From the NCBI RefSeq assembly GCF_035917675.1, contig NZ_CP109104.1:3224001-3288000 (forward strand): DNA of 64,000 bases, in the 5' to 3' direction. How positions within the stretch are numbered: position 1 is the first letter of the stretch; each line of letters starts with the position of its first letter. Source of the stretch: Streptomyces sp. NBC_01775 (GTDB taxonomy: Bacteria; Actinomycetota; Actinomycetes; Streptomycetales; Streptomycetaceae). Of the stretch, positions 8,206 to 17,769 are shown one piece after another. A program made the translations under genes and the position numbers. The notes below the pieces were generated by a model. It was not told the DNA's origin, searched no databases, and saw nothing but the letters and a program-made list of their open reading frames with translations.

Positions 8206-8235
8206 GAGGCCCGGAGTCTGTTGACTCCGGGCCTC
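8206..8235 (-). terminator. Terminator of tRNA-fMet copy 2
   Basis: A perfect 13-bp stem, GAGGCCCGGAGTC (8206-8218) with its complement (8223-8235), and a 4-nt loop, directly downstream of the tRNA on its strand. Confidence 0.8.
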
Positions 8236-8247
8236 GTTCGATTCAAG

Positions 8248-8321
8248 TAGCGGGGACAGGATTTGAACCTGCGACCTCTGGGTTATGAGCCCAGCGAGCT
8301 ACCGAGCTGCTCCACCCCGCG
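8248..8321 (-). tRNA. Initiator tRNA-fMet(CAT), copy 2
   Basis: Identical over all 74 nt to the copy at 5913-5986, including the unpaired 1-72 position, CAT anticodon and absent CCA. The about 20 nt upstream, including the TAGAGT -10, are also identical; similarity then stops and the -35 region is weaker (TGAGAG at 17-nt spacing). Confidence 0.97.
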
Positions 8322-8398
8322 CCGTTGTGTTCACAACTCTACACCACGATCCGGGCGGCTCTCACCACGGTTTCCCTGCTCGGAGCCCAGGGACAAAA

Positions 8399-8447
8399 CG
8401 AACGGGCGACACGGGCGGTCAACTCGACCGTCCATGCCGCCCGTTCG
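8399..8447 (-). terminator. Terminator after the UPF0182 gene
   Basis: CGAACGGGCG (8399-8408) pairs with CGCCCGTTCG (8438-8447). The inside is further folded by GGGCGGTC and GACCGTCC with mismatches. Confidence 0.55.
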
Positions 8448-8480
8448 GGGGCCTTCACAGGCCCGGGGCTGCCACCAGGG

Positions 8481-11375
8481 CTATCCGTTCTTGCCGGATC
8501 CGCCCTTGTCGGCCTCGGACGCGTCCTTCAGCGCCTCCTCCAGGGCCTTCTGCTGCTTGCCGTACTCCTGCCAGTCGCCCTTCTCCAGAGCCTTCTGACC
8601 GGCGTCGTACGCGGCCTGGGCGTCCTTGAGCGACTCATCGACCGAGGCGTTGGGCGGGTTCTTCTCCTTCTCCCCGTCCTCGCCCGGGCCCGTTCTCTCG
8701 CCGCTGTCGCCGGCTCTGCCCTTGGTGTCGAAGACCTTGTCCAACGCCTTATCGAGACTGTTCTCGAAGGCGATCTGCTCGCCGTAGGTGACCAGAACCT
8801 TCCGCATCCGCGGGTAGTTGGTGCCGGCACCGCGGACGTAGACCGGCTCCACATACAGGAGGCCGCCCTCTAGTGGCACGGTCAGCAGATTGCCGTACTC
8901 GATCTCCGAGTCCCCCCGTTTGAGGAGGTTGATCGACTCGGCGATCTCCGGATCCGAGTTGAACTTGCTCTGCACCTGCGAGGGTCCGGAGACCGTCGTA
9001 TTGGGTGGCAGTCTCAGCATTCTGATCTTGCCGTACTGGTCACTTCTCGCGTCGGCGTCGATGGCCATGAAGGCCCCGAGGGTCTCGCGTTTGTTCGGGT
9101 TGAAGGTCGTCGTCAGCTGGAAGCGCTGCGCCTTCTGACCCGGCATCTTCATGCTCAGGTAGTACGGCGGGACCGCGTTGCCCTTGTGCGTCGGGTCGTC
9201 CGGGATCTGCCAGCGCTCACTGCCGCTGTAGAACTGCGACGGCGAGGTCACGTGGTAGGTCTGGAGCAGGTCGCGCTGCACCTTGAACAGATCCTGCGGG
9301 TAGCGCAGGTGATCCATCAGGTCGTCGCTGATCGCGGTCTTGGGCTTGACCGTGTGCGGGAACGCCTTCATCCACGTCTTCAGCACCGGGTCCTTCTTGT
9401 CCCACTGGTACATGTCGACGTCGCCGGTGTAGGCGTCCACCGTCGCCTTGACGGAGTTGCGGATGTAGTTGACGCGGTTCTGCTGCGCCACCACCGCTCG
9501 CTGGCCGTCGGTCAGCGAGTCCGCCGTGGTGTCACCCAGGGTGGTGCGCGAGGAGTACGGATAGCCGTTCGAGGTGGTGTACGCGTCGACGATCCACTTG
9601 ATGCGGCCGTCGACCACCGCCGGGTACGGGTCGCCGTCGATGGTCAGCCAAGGGGCGACCGCCTCGACGCGCTCCTTGGGCGTGCGGTTGTACAGAACCC
9701 GCGAGCCCTTGCCGATGGCCCCCGAGTAGAGGATCTGGGGCTCGTTGAAGTTCACCGCGTAGGCGGCGCGGTTGACCGGGTTGGAGAGGTTGACGCCGCT
9801 CTTGCCCTTGTAGGTGTACGTCTTCTCGCCCTCGTCGTCGGCGTAGTCCAGCTCCCTTTGGGGGCCGCCGACGATGGAGTACTGCGTGGTCTTCTCGCCG
9901 TAGTAGACACGGCCCTCGTACTTGCCCTTGTCGCCCTTGGGCGGCAGGTCCTTCTCGGTGAAGTCCGGGGAGCCGTCCTTGTCGACCGCGGTGCCCTTGG
10001 CGGCGACCATGCCGTAGCCGTGGGTGTACTTGAAGTGCTCGTTGATCCAGTTCTTCTCCGGGATGCCGTTGGTGTTGATCTCCCGGAGACCGACGACGGT
10101 GTCCTGCTCCTTGCCGTCCTTCTTGTACCGGTCCACATCCAGCGTCGCGGGGAACTGGTAATACCCGCGCACCTGCTGCTTTTGCTGGAAGGTCGGCGAG
10201 ACCACGTTCGGGTCCAGCAGGCGCATGCTCGCGGTCGTGTCGGCCGCGTCGCGCAGCTTCTGGTTGCCGGCTTTGCTCGTCCCCGTGTAGTCGCGCACAT
10301 TGGAGTCGTCGATGTCGTACGCGTCGCGCGTGGCCTCGATGTTCTTCTTGATGTACGGCGCTTCCTTGGCCTGCTCGTTCGGCTGGACCTGGAACTTCTG
10401 CACGATCGCGGGGTAGAGCCCCCCGATGAGGATCGCGGACAGGACCATCAGCCCGAAGCCGATCACCGGAAGCTGCCAGGTGCGCCGCCAGATGGTGGCG
10501 AAGAACAGCAGCGCGCAGATGATGGCGATGATGAACAGGATCGTCTTCGCCGGCAGATAGGCGTTGGCGTCGACGTACTTCAGGCCCGTCCAGTTGTCCG
10601 TCGCCTTGAAGTCGCCGGATTTGACCGCCAGTCCGTATCTGTCCAGCCAGTAGGCCACGGCCTTCAGCGCGACGAAGACGCCGAGCAGGACCGACAGATG
10701 GCCGGTGGCCTGCGCCGTCGCGCGCGCGCCCGGTGTGGTGACGCGCAGCCCGCCGTAGAGGTAGTGCACCAGCGCGGCTGCCAGCAGCGAGAGCACCGCC
10801 GCCGCGAAGCCGAAGCTCAGCAGGAAGCGGTAGAAGGGCAGGTCGAAGGCGTAGAAGGAGACGTCCTTGTGGAACTGCGGGTCCTTGGTCCCGAACGGGA
10901 CGCCGTTGACCCACATCAGCCAGGTGCGCCACTGGCCGGCCGCCGAGGCGCCGGAGATCAGCCCGACAAGAGCGGTGATGGCCAGCAGCACCCACTTCTT
11001 GTACGGCGCTAGGCCCATGCGGTAGCGGTCGAGGCTCTGCTGCTCCAGCGACATCGCGCTGAGCGGCGGGCGCAGCCGGTGGGCCAGCCAGATGTTGAAG
11101 CCCACGGCCCCAGCCATCAACAGACCGAACACGGCGAACAGACCGACCTTGGTCCACAGGGTCTTGGTGAAGACCGAGCTGTAGGCCACCGAGCGGTACC
11201 ACAGCCAGTCCGTCCAGAACCCGGCGAACATGACAAAGAGCATCGCCAGAACGGCCAGCACGCCCGCTGTCATCAACAGCGTCCGGGCACGCCGGGATGG
11301 CCGGCCCACTCTGATCCGTGGCCCGGAGGGACCCCCTGAGCCCCGGTCCGGCATCTGGAAAGCCAAGGTGCGCAC
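8481..11375 (-). CDS. UPF0182 family large membrane protein
   Basis: A 964-residue protein with about seven transmembrane helices in the first third (first helix after [19 protein letters not shown]), then a large extracytoplasmic domain of about 550 residues and an acidic, Lys-rich tail. It matches the actinobacterial UPF0182 family (Rv3193c type), whose function is unknown. The start is uncertain: GTG 11375 and ATG 11354 (MPDRGSG) both lack a Shine-Dalgarno. A TAAACT at 11389-11394 would give a transcript starting near GTG 11375. The gene is divergent from the PPA1309-type gene and ends in a hairpin at 8399-8447. Confidence 0.9.
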   Translation of the reverse strand: MRTLAFQMPDRGSGGPSGPRIRVGRPSRRARTLLMTAGVLAVLAMLFVMFAGFWTDWLWYRSVAYSSVFTKTLWTKVGLFAVFGLLMAGAVGFNIWLAHRLRPPLSAMSLEQQSLDRYRMGLAPYKKWVLLAITALVGLISGASAAGQWRTWLMWVNGVPFGTKDPQFHKDVSFYAFDLPFYRFLLSFGFAAAVLSLLAAALVHYLYGGLRVTTPGARATAQATGHLSVLLGVFVALKAVAYWLDRYGLAVKSGDFKATDNWTGLKYVDANAYLPAKTILFIIAIICALLFFATIWRRTWQLPVIGFGLMVLSAILIGGLYPAIVQKFQVQPNEQAKEAPYIKKNIEATRDAYDIDDSNVRDYTGTSKAGNQKLRDAADTTASMRLLDPNVVSPTFQQKQQVRGYYQFPATLDVDRYKKDGKEQDTVVGLREINTNGIPEKNWINEHFKYTHGYGMVAAKGTAVDKDGSPDFTEKDLPPKGDKGKYEGRVYYGEKTTQYSIVGGPQRELDYADDEGEKTYTYKGKSGVNLSNPVNRAAYAVNFNEPQILYSGAIGKGSRVLYNRTPKERVEAVAPWLTIDGDPYPAVVDGRIKWIVDAYTTSNGYPYSSRTTLGDTTADSLTDGQRAVVAQQNRVNYIRNSVKATVDAYTGDVDMYQWDKKDPVLKTWMKAFPHTVKPKTAISDDLMDHLRYPQDLFKVQRDLLQTYHVTSPSQFYSGSERWQIPDDPTHKGNAVPPYYLSMKMPGQKAQRFQLTTTFNPNKRETLGAFMAIDADARSDQYGKIRMLRLPPNTTVSGPSQVQSKFNSDPEIAESINLLKRGDSEIEYGNLLTVPLEGGLLYVEPVYVRGAGTNYPRMRKVLVTYGEQIAFENSLDKALDKVFDTKGRAGDSGERTGPGEDGEKEKNPPNASVDESLKDAQAAYDAGQKALEKGDWQEYGKQQKALEEALKDASEADKGGSGKNG

Positions 11376-11490
11376 CTCGAAGATTCGCAGTTTATGAAGC
11401 GATGAAGCTGGGCCCGCATCGTAAGGCCCACCTAGGCAACTTACTCAAGCTTTACTCAGTTCCCGTTTCCGGGGTCGAAGGCTGCACGAT

Positions 11491-12069
11491 ATGGACATGA
11501 ACAACCTCCCCTCTGATGGCACACCACTCGCCTCCGGCCCGCTGACCCGCGCGGTGCTGGAGATCGACGAGTACACCTCCGGGCTCGGCTGGGACCAGCC
11601 CGCACGACTCTTCGCCCTGGTGAACACCGCGCGACTGCGGGCCCAGGAACCGGGCCTCGCGGGGCAGCTGGGACTGACCGGCGACGAAGCACCGGACGGC
11701 GCGGGCGCCTCGTCCCTGACCCCCGTGGAGCAGGACGAGGTCCCGGCGGGCACGCCCTTGGACGAGTTCCTGGGGAGGATCGCGTGGCCGGGAACGGTCG
11801 ACGGCTGTGCGATCACCGTGGAGCGGCTGATGCTGCCGCCGTCGGCCGAATCGGCCGTCCCCGATGACCTGGACGAGGGCCAGCTCGCCAAGTGGGTCGC
11901 CGAGCATCCGGAGCGCCGCGAGGTCCGGATGACCGTCGCCGTGCTGCGGAACGGCGAGCGCGAATCGGCGCTGCGGCTGCGCGAGAAGGACACCTCCACC
12001 GAGGTGCTGACGGGGGCCGACCTCGTACCTGGGCTCGCGGAGGCGCTGACGGCCACCTTCGAGGAGTAA
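11491..12069 (+). CDS. PPA1309 family protein
   Basis: A 192-residue soluble acidic protein. The N-terminal part reads GPLTRAVLEIDEYTSGLGWD and the central part PLDEFLGRIAWPGTVDGCAI, features I recall for the actinobacterial PPA1309 family. Function unknown. No clear Shine-Dalgarno precedes ATG 11491 or the in-frame ATG 11497. It lies between the UPF0182 gene (divergent) and the Lon-like protease (convergent), an arrangement conserved in actinobacteria. Confidence 0.8.
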   Translation: MDMNNLPSDGTPLASGPLTRAVLEIDEYTSGLGWDQPARLFALVNTARLRAQEPGLAGQLGLTGDEAPDGAGASSLTPVEQDEVPAGTPLDEFLGRIAWPGTVDGCAITVERLMLPPSAESAVPDDLDEGQLAKWVAEHPERREVRMTVAVLRNGERESALRLREKDTSTEVLTGADLVPGLAEALTATFEE

Positions 12070-12088
12070 CCCCGGACGATCGCCGGGA

Positions 12089-12110
12089 GCGGCACCGGAG
12101 GCGGTGCCGC
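12089..12110. terminator. Terminator between PPA1309-type and PDZ protease genes
   Basis: GCGGCACCG (12089-12097) and CGGTGCCGC (12102-12110) form a 9-bp stem with loop GAGG between two convergent genes. Confidence 0.65.
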
Positions 12111-12128
12111 GCCTGGCAGCTCGTCGGG

Positions 12129-13244
12129 TCAGCCCGGCTTGCACTGGGTGAGCTGGCCCGTCTTGCCGCTGCGGATCTTCTTCAGCGAGTCCAGCGCGTT
12201 GTGTATCGAGCTGGTCTTCACCAGGGTCAGACCGTCGGGCTTGTCCTTGGCCGCCGAGGGACAGTTGCCCGCGGGGGTCAGGAAGAACTTCGCGCCCTTG
12301 GCCCGCGCGGCGACCGTCTTCATCTGGATGCCGCCGATCTCGCCGACCTTGCCCTTGTCGTCTATCGTGCCGGTCCCCGCGACGAACTTCCCGCCCGTCA
12401 GGTTGCCCAGAGTGAGCTTGTCGACGATGCCCAGGGCGAACATCAGTCCGGCGCTGGGGCCGCCGATGTCGGCGAGCTTGATATCGATCTCGAACGGGAA
12501 GGAGTGGCCGATCCCGGGCTGGATACCGACCACGGCCCGCCCGTCGTCCTTGGCCTTCTCCGTGGCGAGCGTGACCTTCTTGGCGTCCTTGGGAGAGGGC
12601 TTCTCGCCCTTCTTCTGGGAGGCGGCCACCTTCGCGGCGGGGACCACGGTGAAGGTCGTCTTCTGCCCGGGCTTGTGCTGCGTCACCACCTCGGCCACGC
12701 TCTCCGGCTTGCCCACCGGCTTGCCGTCCACCGCTGTGATGACGTCGCCCGCGTGCAGCCTCTTCTCGGACGGGCCGCCCTTGAGGACGGAGCTGACCAG
12801 CACATGGGAACTGACCGGAGTCCTCAGCTCCTTGAGGGCCGCGACCTTGGCGCTCTCCTGGGAGGCGCTGAACTCTTCCGCGTTCTCCTGATCGACCTGC
12901 TGGGCCGACTTGTTGTCCGGATAGAGCGTCGAATGCGGGACGACCACACCGTCGTGACGCAGCCAGCCGGATACCGCCTCGACGAGGTTCATCCGGTATT
13001 CCGAGCCGGTGACGCGGACCGTCGTCATGTTCAGGTGGCCGGAGGCGCCGTACTGCTTGGGCTCGCCCTTGTGGCCCGGCTCGTCCTTGATGTTCAGCAC
13101 CGGATCGCCGTCGTGCTTGCCCAGCGTGTTCACCGTCGGGCCCGGTGACATCTCGGAATAGGGCACCTTGATGAGCACCCCGGCACAGAGCAGCGCTATG
13201 AGCAGCAGTGTGGATGCGAGCAGGGTCGCGGTGCGGCGAGGCAT
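12129..13244 (-). CDS. Lon-like PDZ-domain serine protease (YlbL type)
   Basis: A 371-residue membrane-anchored protease. One N-terminal helix (about 7-26) acts as signal anchor, a PDZ domain spans about 145-205, and an S16 Lon-type proteolytic domain follows. The catalytic dyad is visible as Ser264 in GGPSAGLMFA and Lys309 in GGIQMKTVAA. No AAA domain is present, so it is an ATP-independent extracytoplasmic relative of Lon. It is 25 nt downstream of a small membrane-protein gene on the same strand, probably one transcript, and converges on the PPA1309-type gene. Its substrates are unknown. Confidence 0.93.
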   Translation of the reverse strand: MPRRTATLLASTLLLIALLCAGVLIKVPYSEMSPGPTVNTLGKHDGDPVLNIKDEPGHKGEPKQYGASGHLNMTTVRVTGSEYRMNLVEAVSGWLRHDGVVVPHSTLYPDNKSAQQVDQENAEEFSASQESAKVAALKELRTPVSSHVLVSSVLKGGPSEKRLHAGDVITAVDGKPVGKPESVAEVVTQHKPGQKTTFTVVPAAKVAASQKKGEKPSPKDAKKVTLATEKAKDDGRAVVGIQPGIGHSFPFEIDIKLADIGGPSAGLMFALGIVDKLTLGNLTGGKFVAGTGTIDDKGKVGEIGGIQMKTVAARAKGAKFFLTPAGNCPSAAKDKPDGLTLVKTSSIHNALDSLKKIRSGKTGQLTQCKPG

Positions 13245-13269
13245 GGCACGACAGTACGGGACGGGTCTG

Positions 13270-13494
13270 TCAGTCGCCCGCCCGGGCCGCTTCCTCCGCG
13301 TCCGCGTGGACCCCCGCTCGGGCAGGGGTCAAAACTTCCTCGCCGGAGCGCTCCATGGCAGCACGGAAACGCTCGTACCCGGCGACGCCCGCGGCGTCCG
13401 GCGTGGTGGTGCGGCGGCGACCCGCCCAACTTCCCCACAGGCTCGCGACGACAACGGCGGCAACCGGAATCAGCAGCCAGGCAAGAGCCGCCAT
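13270..13494 (-). CDS. Small single-pass membrane protein
   Basis: 74 residues with one hydrophobic helix at the N-terminus (LAWLLIPVAAVVVASLWGSW), then a basic stretch and a helical, Glu/Ala-rich cytoplasmic tail including YERFRAAMERSGEE. The start is well supported by GGGAGG 5 nt before ATG 13494. It precedes the PDZ protease by 25 nt on the same strand, suggesting co-transcription; the function is not known. Similar short genes occur here in other streptomycetes, from memory. Confidence 0.75.
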   Translation of the reverse strand: MAALAWLLIPVAAVVVASLWGSWAGRRRTTTPDAAGVAGYERFRAAMERSGEEVLTPARAGVHADAEEAARAGD

Positions 13495-13677
13495 CGAGAC
13501 CTCCCGACCCCTCGTACGCGCATCCCATCGATCCGGCTGGTAGACCGGCCGATGAGCAGATTAACCGTCTCAGGCTCAACGGTCGGCGCCAGGGCCCGGT
13601 TACGCAACCGGAATCAAGCCCACCGCTCTGCGCCGTCGCAATACGGCAATCGGGTCCCCCGTCGGCGGACTCTTACA

Positions 13678-13707
13678 CTCCGGATGCCTGGTCTCCGGAT
13701 GCCTGGT
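13678..13707. repeat. 15-bp direct tandem repeat, two copies
   Basis: CTCCGGATGCCTGGT occurs at 13678-13692 and 13693-13707, in the otherwise featureless gap between MoaE and the small membrane-protein gene. Confidence 0.7.
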
Positions 13708-13759
13708 CTCTCCGGGCGCGCTGGATGCCCGGAGCCCTGGGCTCTCGGGCACTCCGCGC

Positions 13760-13785
13760 GGGTGGGCGTCCTCAGACGCCCACCC
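13760..13785 (-). terminator. Terminator overlapping the moaE stop codon
   Basis: GGGTGGGCGTC (13760-13770) and GACGCCCACCC (13775-13785) form an 11-bp stem whose loop contains the stop codon. Confidence 0.5.
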
Positions 13786-14257
13786 ACTCCTCGGTGCCGT
13801 CGGAGAAGGTCTGGTGCTTCCAGATCGGGACCTGGTGCTTGAGGTCGTCGATCAGCTTGCGGCAGGCGTCGAACGCCTCGGCACGGTGCGGGCAGGACAC
13901 GGCCACGACCACGGCCAGATCCCCCACTTCGAGGTCCCCGACGCGGTGCACCGCTGCCAAAGCCCGCACCGGATGGTCGGCGGCGACCTTCTCGGCCACC
14001 TTCCGCAGCTCCTGCCGCGCGCTGGGGTGCGAGGAGTACCCCAGACGGGCGACATCGGTGCCACCGTCGTGATCACGCACCGTGCCCACGAAGAGCGCCG
14101 TCCCGCCCGCCGCGTCGTCGCCGACAGCGGCGAAGACCTCATCCACGGAAAGCGGCGTCTCGCGGACGTCCAGCAGCCGGATGGGGTCCTGCGCGGCGCG
14201 CTCTCCCGGGTGGTCGGGGCGCCCTGCGGCGTCGTCCGTGTGTGACATGGCGGTCAT
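13772..14257 (-). CDS. moaE: Molybdopterin synthase catalytic subunit MoaE
   Basis: 161 residues. The protein transfers sulfur from the MoaD C-terminal thiocarboxylate to precursor Z to make molybdopterin. The core reads GTALFVGTVRDHDGG, then a MoaE helix, and the signature KHQVPIWKHQ with the conserved catalytic Lys residues near the C-terminus. The N-terminal 25 residues are polar and variable. ATG 14257 has a GGTAGGG-like site upstream; ATG 14248 is an alternative. No moaD is adjacent; MoeZ, which activates MoaD-type proteins, lies at 40994-42172. It follows the SDR gene by 31 nt on the same strand. Confidence 0.92.
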   Translation of the reverse strand: MTAMSHTDDAAGRPDHPGERAAQDPIRLLDVRETPLSVDEVFAAVGDDAAGGTALFVGTVRDHDGGTDVARLGYSSHPSARQELRKVAEKVAADHPVRALAAVHRVGDLEVGDLAVVVAVSCPHRAEAFDACRKLIDDLKHQVPIWKHQTFSDGTEEWVGV

Positions 14258-14288
14258 GCTGCCCTACCTGCCCGGATTCCGGAACACT

Positions 14289-15389
14289 TCACAGACCGCG
14301 CCGCTTGCGCGCCCTGCGGACGAGGGCCGCCGTGCCCAGCAGCGCCACGGTCGCGCCCGCCGCCCCCGCCGCCGTCGCCGCTTCCGTGCGGCCCAGCCGC
14401 CGGCCGGCGACCGTGTGCCTGCCGGAGACCTCTTCCAGCAGTTCGGCGAGGACCTCCTCGTTCGTCCAGTGGGGACGCCATCCGGCGTCGTGCAGTCTGC
14501 TGCCGCTGACCACCCACGGGTACATCGTGTACGCGAGGTCGCCGGCGGGGGACGGGGTCAGGCCGAGGCGGTGCAGCCGGGAGGCGGCGCCCAGAGCGAC
14601 GCTGGAGGGAAGCTCCATCCTCCGGATACCGCTCAGCTCCTCCACCTCCTCCTGCTCCAGCCAGCCGTCGCAGCCCACCGCCAGCTCCCCGTCGACCTTC
14701 TCCAGCGCGGCGTACTCCAGCGCCGTGACCAGGTCCTCCACATGGCAGAACTGCCAGCACGGGCGGGAGTCGGCGACCACCAGCAGGCGCGGTGACTCGA
14801 AGTAGCGGGTCAGTGCCGTGTCCGTGCCGGCACCCACGAGCACGGCGGGCCGCAGGACGGTGACGTTCAGCCCCGGGTGCGCCCTGGGCGCGCGGTGGGC
14901 CAGCCGCTCGATCTCCAGCAGGTCGCCGACGCCCGTCGCGTCCGCCGTCGCCCGCAGCTCGGCGTCCTCGGCCAGCGGTACATCGTTGTCCTGGAGCGCC
15001 CCGTAGACCATGGCCGAGGTGCACAGCACCACCCGCCGTACCCCGGCCGCAGCCGCGGCGGTCAGCACCGTCTGGGTGCCGCGCACGTTGTAGGCGGTGC
15101 GGGCCGCCGGATCGGTCTCCAGGTCGAGGTCGAGTGCGAGGTGCACCACGACGTCCACCGGGTCGCCGTCGCCGCGCAGCCGGTCGGCGATGGCCGGGTC
15201 GCGGACGTCCAGCGTGTGCCACTGGGCCTCGCTGATCTCGCCGCGGCGCTCGTCGAGAGCGATGACCTGCTTGATCTCCTCGGAGGCCGCGAGCCGCTCG
15301 GTGAGCAGCGCGCCGACGCCCGAGGCGGCGCCGGTGACGGCGACGGTGGGGGTTCGCGCTGCGCGAACGTGTGACTCGGAGGAACTCAC
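14289..15389 (-). CDS. SDR-family protein with C-terminal membrane segment
   Basis: 366 residues. A Rossmann dinucleotide-binding motif TGAASGVG is near residues 19-26 and an NVRGTQTVL helix follows as in extended SDR epimerases. The active-site segment reads TSAMVYGALQDN: Ser and Tyr are present, but the Lys of YxxxK is replaced by Gln, so normal epimerase/dehydrogenase catalysis is doubtful. The C-terminus has a hydrophobic helix (AGAAGATVALLGTAALV) followed by basic residues, suggesting membrane attachment. It lies just upstream of moaE and may share its transcript. The substrate is unknown. Confidence 0.85.
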   Translation of the reverse strand: MSSSESHVRAARTPTVAVTGAASGVGALLTERLAASEEIKQVIALDERRGEISEAQWHTLDVRDPAIADRLRGDGDPVDVVVHLALDLDLETDPAARTAYNVRGTQTVLTAAAAAGVRRVVLCTSAMVYGALQDNDVPLAEDAELRATADATGVGDLLEIERLAHRAPRAHPGLNVTVLRPAVLVGAGTDTALTRYFESPRLLVVADSRPCWQFCHVEDLVTALEYAALEKVDGELAVGCDGWLEQEEVEELSGIRRMELPSSVALGAASRLHRLGLTPSPAGDLAYTMYPWVVSGSRLHDAGWRPHWTNEEVLAELLEEVSGRHTVAGRRLGRTEAATAAGAAGATVALLGTAALVRRARKRRGL

Positions 15390-15546
15390 CGGGCGTCTCC
15401 AGTGGTTGTTTCTGGTACGAGGTGCGCAGGCTCCATCCTGCCTGACTGGTGTCTAGGCTGGAGGCAGAGCCCGCAGATCGCCCCAGGACAATCCACATCG
15501 TCCAGGGACCGACCAGACCGTCCGACGAGACAGAGCCGAGGAAACC

Positions 15547-17061
15547 GTGAGTGACACCCCATTCGGATTCGGCGTACCTCCTGAGGAGCCCGAGGACGGG
15601 GACGACGGCAAGAACAAGCAGGGCGGCGAGCAGCCGAACCCCTTCGGTTTCGGCGGCGGAAAGGGCTCCGGCCCCGCCGACAACCCCCTGGCCGCGATGT
15701 TCGGGTCACTGGGCGGCGGACAGGGCCAGCTCGACCCGAGCGACCTGGGAGCCGCCTTCCAGAAGCTCGGCCAGATGCTCTCCTACGAGGGCGGCCCGGT
15801 GAACTGGGAGATGGCCAAGGACATCGCGCGGCAGACCGTCGCCGCGGGTGCACAGGACGGCTCCAAGGACGCCTCCGTCGGCCCGACCGAGCGGGCGGCC
15901 GTCGAGGAGGCCGTACGCTTGGCCGACCTGTGGCTGGACGGCGTGACATCGCTGCCCTCCGGCTCGGGAACGGCCGTGGCGTGGAGCCGCGCCGAGTGGG
16001 TCGAGGCGACGCTTCCGGTCTGGAAGGACCTGGTCGACCCGGTCGCCGAACGCGTGGGCGCCGCCATGGGCAGCGTCCTCCCCGAGGAGATGCAGGCCAT
16101 GGCGGGCCCGCTGCTCGGGATGATGCGCTCCATGGGCGGCGCGATGTTCGGCACCCAGATCGGGCAGGCCGTGGGTGTGCTCGCCGGTGAGGTCGTGGGC
16201 TCGACCGACATCGGCCTGCCCCTGGGCCCCGCCGGCAAGGCCGCTCTGCTGCCGCGCAACATCGAGGCGCTGGGCACCGGCCTGGGCGTTCCCCTGGAGG
16301 AGGTACGGCTCTACCTCGCGCTCCGGGAGGCGGCACACCAGCGGCTCTTCGCACACGTCCCGTGGCTGCGCTCACACCTGTTCGGCGCCGTCGAAGGATA
16401 CGCACGCGGCATCAAGGTCGACACGGCCAAGCTGGAAGACGTGGTCGGCCAGATCGACCCGCAGCACCCCGAAGAGCTCCAGGAAGCCCTTCAGCAGGGC
16501 ATGTTCCAGCCCGAGGACACCCCCGAGCAGAAGGCCGCACTCGCCCGTCTGGAGACCGCGCTGGCCCTGGTCGAGGGCTGGGTGGACGCGGTCGTGCACG
16601 CGGCGGCAGAGCCGCATCTGCCCTCCGCCTCCGCGCTGCGCGAGACCCTGCGCCGCAGGCGCGCCTCCGGAGGCCCCGCCGAGCAGACCTTCGCGACACT
16701 GATCGGCCTGGAGCTGCGCCCCAGGCGGCTGCGCGACGCCGCCCGGCTGTGGGCCTCCCTGGCTGAAGCACGCGGCGCCGAGGGACGCGACGGGCTCTGG
16801 GAACACCCGGACATGCTGCCGACGGCAGCCGACCTGGACGACCCGGACGGCTTCGTGCACCGAGAGCAGCCGGACTTCTCCGAGCTGGACCGGATGCTGG
16901 GCGACGCGGCAGCCCAGAGCGGGGACGCGGCGTCGGAGCGCGGCGAGAAGAGCGGCTCCGAGGGCGGCTCCGAGGAGAGCTCCAAGGGCGGGGAGAGCGG
17001 CCCGAAGCTGGACAAGTCGCCTGACGACGAGACCGGCGACGAGGGCGAAGGCAAGAAGTGA
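15547..17061 (+). CDS. Zinc-dependent metalloprotease, DUF2342/TIGR03624 family
   Basis: A 504-residue actinobacterial protein (Rv3195 type). The N-terminus is Gly/Asp-rich, the middle has GxxxG-rich helices (LLGMMRSMGGAMFGTQIGQA), and the presumed metal-binding helix reads REAAHQRLFAHVPWL. The C-terminus is a low-complexity Ser/Gly/Glu/Lys tail. The family is annotated as putative hydrolase/metalloprotease; activity is inferred from distant similarity only. GTG 15547 has a GAGG-type site upstream. The stop overlaps the next start (GTGA), so it is co-translated with the Nudix hydrolase. Confidence 0.85.
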   Translation: MSDTPFGFGVPPEEPEDGDDGKNKQGGEQPNPFGFGGGKGSGPADNPLAAMFGSLGGGQGQLDPSDLGAAFQKLGQMLSYEGGPVNWEMAKDIARQTVAAGAQDGSKDASVGPTERAAVEEAVRLADLWLDGVTSLPSGSGTAVAWSRAEWVEATLPVWKDLVDPVAERVGAAMGSVLPEEMQAMAGPLLGMMRSMGGAMFGTQIGQAVGVLAGEVVGSTDIGLPLGPAGKAALLPRNIEALGTGLGVPLEEVRLYLALREAAHQRLFAHVPWLRSHLFGAVEGYARGIKVDTAKLEDVVGQIDPQHPEELQEALQQGMFQPEDTPEQKAALARLETALALVEGWVDAVVHAAAEPHLPSASALRETLRRRRASGGPAEQTFATLIGLELRPRRLRDAARLWASLAEARGAEGRDGLWEHPDMLPTAADLDDPDGFVHREQPDFSELDRMLGDAAAQSGDAASERGEKSGSEGGSEESSKGGESGPKLDKSPDDETGDEGEGKK

Positions 17062-17636
17062 ACGCTCCTTCGAGCACGGGCCCGGAAGGGGAGCCGACCG
17101 GCCTCCGTGCGGATGCCGCGCGTGTGCTGGGCGCGTGGTCCGCTGCCGGGGACGACCCGGCACAGGAGCAGCTGAGGCAGGACTACTTGCGCCATATCGA
17201 CGAGCATCCGGACGCCATGTGGAAGGCGTGCTCCCAGGGGCACGTCACCGCAAGCGCCCTGGTCGTCGACCCGGATGGCGAAAGGGTGCTGCTGACGCTC
17301 CACCGCAAGCTCGGCATGTGGCTCCAGATGGGCGGCCACTGCGAGCCGCAGGACGCCACGCTGGCCGGGGCGGCGCTCCGGGAGGCCACGGAGGAGTCCG
17401 GTATCGCCGGGCTGACGCTGCTGCCCGGCGGCCCGGTCAGACTGGACCGGCACCAGACTCCGTGTGCGTGGCATCTGGACGTCCAGTACGCGGCTCTGGC
17501 ACCGCGAGGTGCCCTGGAGAGGATCAGCGACGAGTCCCTCGACCTGCGCTGGTTCGGATTTCCCGACGTGGCTGAGGTGGCCGACGAGTCGGTCGTGCGC
17601 CTTACGGAGCGGACTCGCGCGCTGGTGCTCTCTTAA
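17058..17636 (+). CDS. Nudix hydrolase
   Basis: A 192-residue cytoplasmic Nudix protein hydrolysing an unknown nucleoside-diphosphate derivative. The Nudix box runs from GGHCEPQDATL to ALREATEESGI; the REATEE core is intact, although the upstream Glu of the consensus is Asp here. Beta strands before and after (WLQMGGH, WHLDVQYAAL) fit the fold. GTG 17058 overlaps the preceding stop by four bases, so translation is coupled to the DUF2342 gene. It converges on the YgjP-type peptidase. Confidence 0.9.
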   Translation: MNAPSSTGPEGEPTGLRADAARVLGAWSAAGDDPAQEQLRQDYLRHIDEHPDAMWKACSQGHVTASALVVDPDGERVLLTLHRKLGMWLQMGGHCEPQDATLAGAALREATEESGIAGLTLLPGGPVRLDRHQTPCAWHLDVQYAALAPRGALERISDESLDLRWFGFPDVAEVADESVVRLTERTRALVLS

Positions 17637-17769
17637 AGGCCTCGAGACAGCACGGATGCGGCCGGCGGTGCTCTCCCAGGGCTCGGAGCGAGGGCCGCGG
17701 GCGGGTCCTGGGAGCGGAAGGAGCTCGGGGCCGGGTCGCGGGAAACGGAGGGGGCTGCGAGCGGGCGGG

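Noticed and set aside
13495..13771. Possible small gene between MoaE and the small membrane-protein gene
   Set aside because: Frames there have no ribosome-binding site and contain a 15-bp direct repeat; no coding signal.
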